Shown piece after piece: positions 62,320 to 64,000 of a DNA stretch of 64,000 bases. A model generated the notes under the pieces. That model worked only from the letters and a program-made list of their open reading frames with translations, did no database searches and was not told the DNA's origin. The stretch comes from Vreelandella piezotolerans. Its GTDB lineage: Bacteria; Pseudomonadota; Gammaproteobacteria; Pseudomonadales; Halomonadaceae. The stretch is from positions 2,604,001 through 2,668,000 of the forward strand of contig NZ_CP048602.1 in NCBI RefSeq assembly GCF_012427705.1, given 5' to 3'. A program made the translations under genes and the position numbers. The first letter of the stretch is position 1, and every line of letters begins with the position of its first letter.

Positions 62320-63021
62320 ATGCTCGATTTGCAAGGTTACGGCCCCCGCCTGATCGAAGGGGCGGGCGTCACCGTTCAACTGGCCGTTCTATCGCTGATC
62401 TTGGCCATCCTCCTAGGGCTGCTGACGGCCAGCGCCAAGATGTCGCGTAACTGGCTGTTACGTCGCACCGCCACCGTTTACACCACGGTGATTCGCGGTG
62501 TGCCGGACCTAGTGCTGATGATGCTGCTGTTCTTCGGCGGCCAGATCGGCGTCAACGCCATCAGCGACATGCTGTATTACAACTACGACATCGACATTTA
62601 TATCAATTTCAATGCCTTTGCCGCAGGCGTACTGACCATCGGCTTTATCTTCGGTGCCTACATGGGCGAAACCTTTCGTGGGGCGTTCATGGCAGTGGAT
62701 AACGGCCAGATAGAGGCAGGCAAAGCCTACGGCATGAGCAGTGGTTTGGTGTTTCGTCGCATTCGCTTCCCCCAAATGATGCGCCACGCCCTGCCCGGCC
62801 TTTCCAATAACTGGATGGTACTGCTCAAAACCACCGCGCTGGTCTCGGTAATCGGCCTGACCGACATGGTCCGAGTAGCCGCCGAAGCCTCCCGCGCGAC
62901 CCACGAGCCCTTCGTGTTTTTGATCCCCGTCGCGGTGGCCTACCTGCTCATTGCCAGCGTCTCCGAGTGGATCTTTGCGCGCCTACAAAAACGTTACGAC
63001 ATCGGCTTTGGGGGGCAGTGA
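62320..63021 (+). CDS. Basic amino-acid ABC transporter permease, HisQ/AotQ type
   Basis: A 233-residue inner-membrane subunit with five hydrophobic segments and the EAA loop EAGKAYGMSSGLVFRRIRFP. It starts MLDLQGYGPRLIEGAGVTVQ, typical of HisQ. It pairs with the next permease to form the channel. The gap to the ATPase gene is 19 bases. Confidence 0.93.
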   Translation: MLDLQGYGPRLIEGAGVTVQLAVLSLILAILLGLLTASAKMSRNWLLRRTATVYTTVIRGVPDLVLMMLLFFGGQIGVNAISDMLYYNYDIDIYINFNAFAAGVLTIGFIFGAYMGETFRGAFMAVDNGQIEAGKAYGMSSGLVFRRIRFPQMMRHALPGLSNNWMVLLKTTALVSVIGLTDMVRVAAEASRATHEPFVFLIPVAVAYLLIASVSEWIFARLQKRYDIGFGGQ

Positions 63022-63022
63022 C

Positions 63023-63754
63023 ATGTTAGATATCTCTGCATGGTTCAACGACCTACTAGCGGACAACCTGATTTTCACACCGACGACCCTCGGCTACTAC
63101 TGGGAAGGATTGGTGACCACCACACAATTGGTCTTTCTCTCGCTGGTGGCCGGGCTCATCCTAGCGGTACCGCTGGCCATCATGCGTAGCTCCAGGCACA
63201 AATGGATCAGCCTGCCAGTCTATCTGTATACCTACGTGTTTCGCGGAACGCCGCTGTTGATCCAGCTCTACATCATTTACTACGGCGTCGTATTTATCGA
63301 CGGCATTCAAGAAACCTTTCTGTGGCCGGTGCTGCGCGAAGCGTTTTACCCCGCGCTGATTGCCTTTACGCTGAACACGGCCGCCTATACCACCGAAATT
63401 TTCCGTGGTGCCATCAAGGCAACGTCGAAAGGCGAAATAGAGGCCGCACGGGCCTATGGCATGTCGCAACGTTTGATGATGCGGCGGATCATTCTGCCCA
63501 GCGCCTTTCGACGCGCGCTGCCAGCCTACGGCAACGAAGTCATATTCATGCTGCATGCCAGCGCCATTGCCAGTGTGGTGACGTTGATGGATCTGACCGG
63601 TGCGGCACGCTTCGTGTATGCGCGCTTTTATGCGCCCTTCGATGCGTTCCTATTCGTCGCAGCCATCTATCTCTGTTTGACCTTCGCGATCTTGTATTTT
63701 TTCCGCTTCTTAGAGAAAAAGCTGCTGGCCCACCTGCAGCCACAAACCACCTAA
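63023..63754 (+). CDS. Basic amino-acid ABC transporter permease, HisM/AotM type
   Basis: A 243-residue permease with the EAA loop EAARAYGMSQRLMMRRIILP and the YVFRGTPLLIQLYIIYYGVV stretch. It begins MLDISAWFNDLLADNLIFTP. The ATG is one base after the stop of the previous permease. The frame is open upstream to 62951, but that is inside the other permease and is rejected. Confidence 0.93.
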   Translation: MLDISAWFNDLLADNLIFTPTTLGYYWEGLVTTTQLVFLSLVAGLILAVPLAIMRSSRHKWISLPVYLYTYVFRGTPLLIQLYIIYYGVVFIDGIQETFLWPVLREAFYPALIAFTLNTAAYTTEIFRGAIKATSKGEIEAARAYGMSQRLMMRRIILPSAFRRALPAYGNEVIFMLHASAIASVVTLMDLTGAARFVYARFYAPFDAFLFVAAIYLCLTFAILYFFRFLEKKLLAHLQPQTT

Positions 63755-63889
63755 CCAAAACAAAGACAACACGCGCCAGCGTAAAACAAACGTTGGTTCA
63801 AATGCAGACTCCCCCTTTTCGCCAACCTCAACCTGGGGTACGTTAAGGGGGATCACCTTGGGTGAACCTGCTTCTTTTGGAGTCTAAAA

Positions 63890-64000
63890 ATGAAAAAACT
63901 ACTGACTGTTTCTCTGCTGGGCTTGGCCGTCGCTGCAGCATCTTCTGCTCACGCGCGCGATTACGACAACGTCCGTATCGGCGTCGACGTTCCCTACGAG
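63890..64000 (+). CDS. Basic amino-acid ABC transporter substrate-binding protein, 5' end only
   Basis: Thirty-seven codons are visible before the window ends. They show a Sec signal peptide (MKKLLTVSLLGLAVAAASSA, cut after HA) and the start of the mature protein, with YDNVRIGVDVPYE, typical of HisJ/LAO-type binding proteins. GGAG is placed before the ATG. The 135 bases after the HisM gene contain a small hairpin TCACC-TTG-GGTGA (63853-63865), which might protect the mRNA of this highly expressed component. Confidence 0.9.
   Translation, partial: MKKLLTVSLLGLAVAAASSAHARDYDNVRIGVDVPYE

Overview
The window reads as chromosomal DNA of a moderately halophilic gammaproteobacterium, most likely Halomonas or a close relative in the Halomonadaceae. 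I infer this from the mix of a complete Mrp-type Na+/H+ antiporter operon, a polyhydroxyalkanoate regulator (PhaR), betaine/carnitine genes and gammaproteobacterial housekeeping blocks, and not from any database search. It is gene-dense and mostly core genome. I see no phage, integron, insertion sequence, CRISPR array or replication origin.

Layout. 1-5 kb: 5'-complete end of a TolC-like outer-membrane gene, an EamA transporter with a SelW-like protein, an MFS transporter, a short LOV photoreceptor and a small acidic protein. 5-15 kb: ettA, a HIT/phosphoribulokinase/thioesterase/purD/phaR strand, rsmE, a secreted retropepsin-like protein, a murein transglycosylase, a DUF3429 protein, and a DASH-type cryptochrome preceded by a frameshifted DUF2256 gene. 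15.5-21.4 kb: mrpABCDEFG. 21.6-25.6 kb: hemH divergent from an Fe-S (6-4) photolyase plus a DCC-family protein, then two small proteins. 25.6-32.6 kb: dnaB, rplI, DUF2232, rpsR, rpsF, rlmB and rnr. 32.8-33.2 kb: three tandem tRNA-Leu(CAG) genes. 33.4-41.5 kb: an endonuclease, an Lrp-like ligand domain, a HiPIP, the prkA-yeaH-spoVR stress module and a threonine aldolase. 41.6-53 kb: a FadH-like reductase, EamA transporter, GNAT/carbon-nitrogen hydrolase, ATL protein, azoreductase, AGCS symporter, and a LysR gene divergent from a gamma-butyrobetaine dioxygenase and an orphan betaine-type binding protein. 53-64 kb: a glycosyltransferase fused to a decayed phosphoesterase, YjbQ, lipocalin, LysR/dmlA, wrbA, hemerythrin, astE and a basic amino-acid ABC transporter cut by the window end.

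The most interesting thread is light. The window has a short LOV protein of the Pseudomonas putida SB1 type, a DASH cryptochrome and an Fe-S photolyase. The photolyase and the DUF2256-cryptochrome pair each have an AT-rich inverted repeat of the form TATAC-N12/14-GTATA in front of them, and the photolyase copy lies between photolyase and ferrochelatase. This looks like a small light-responsive regulon. The regulator itself is not in the window. A second point is the single-base expansion in a poly-A run inside the DUF2256 gene, which moves the conserved second half of the protein to another frame. A third is a membrane-anchored GT4 glycosyltransferase whose N-terminal metallophosphoesterase-like domain appears to have lost its metal ligands.

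Limits: starts were chosen by eye from Shine-Dalgarno sequences and family length. Family names come from remembered motifs, not searches. No stretch longer than about 300 bases lacks an assigned gene; the longest gaps (1103-1372, 32563-32793, 34652-34903, 40180-40441) hold only regulatory-looking or featureless sequence.
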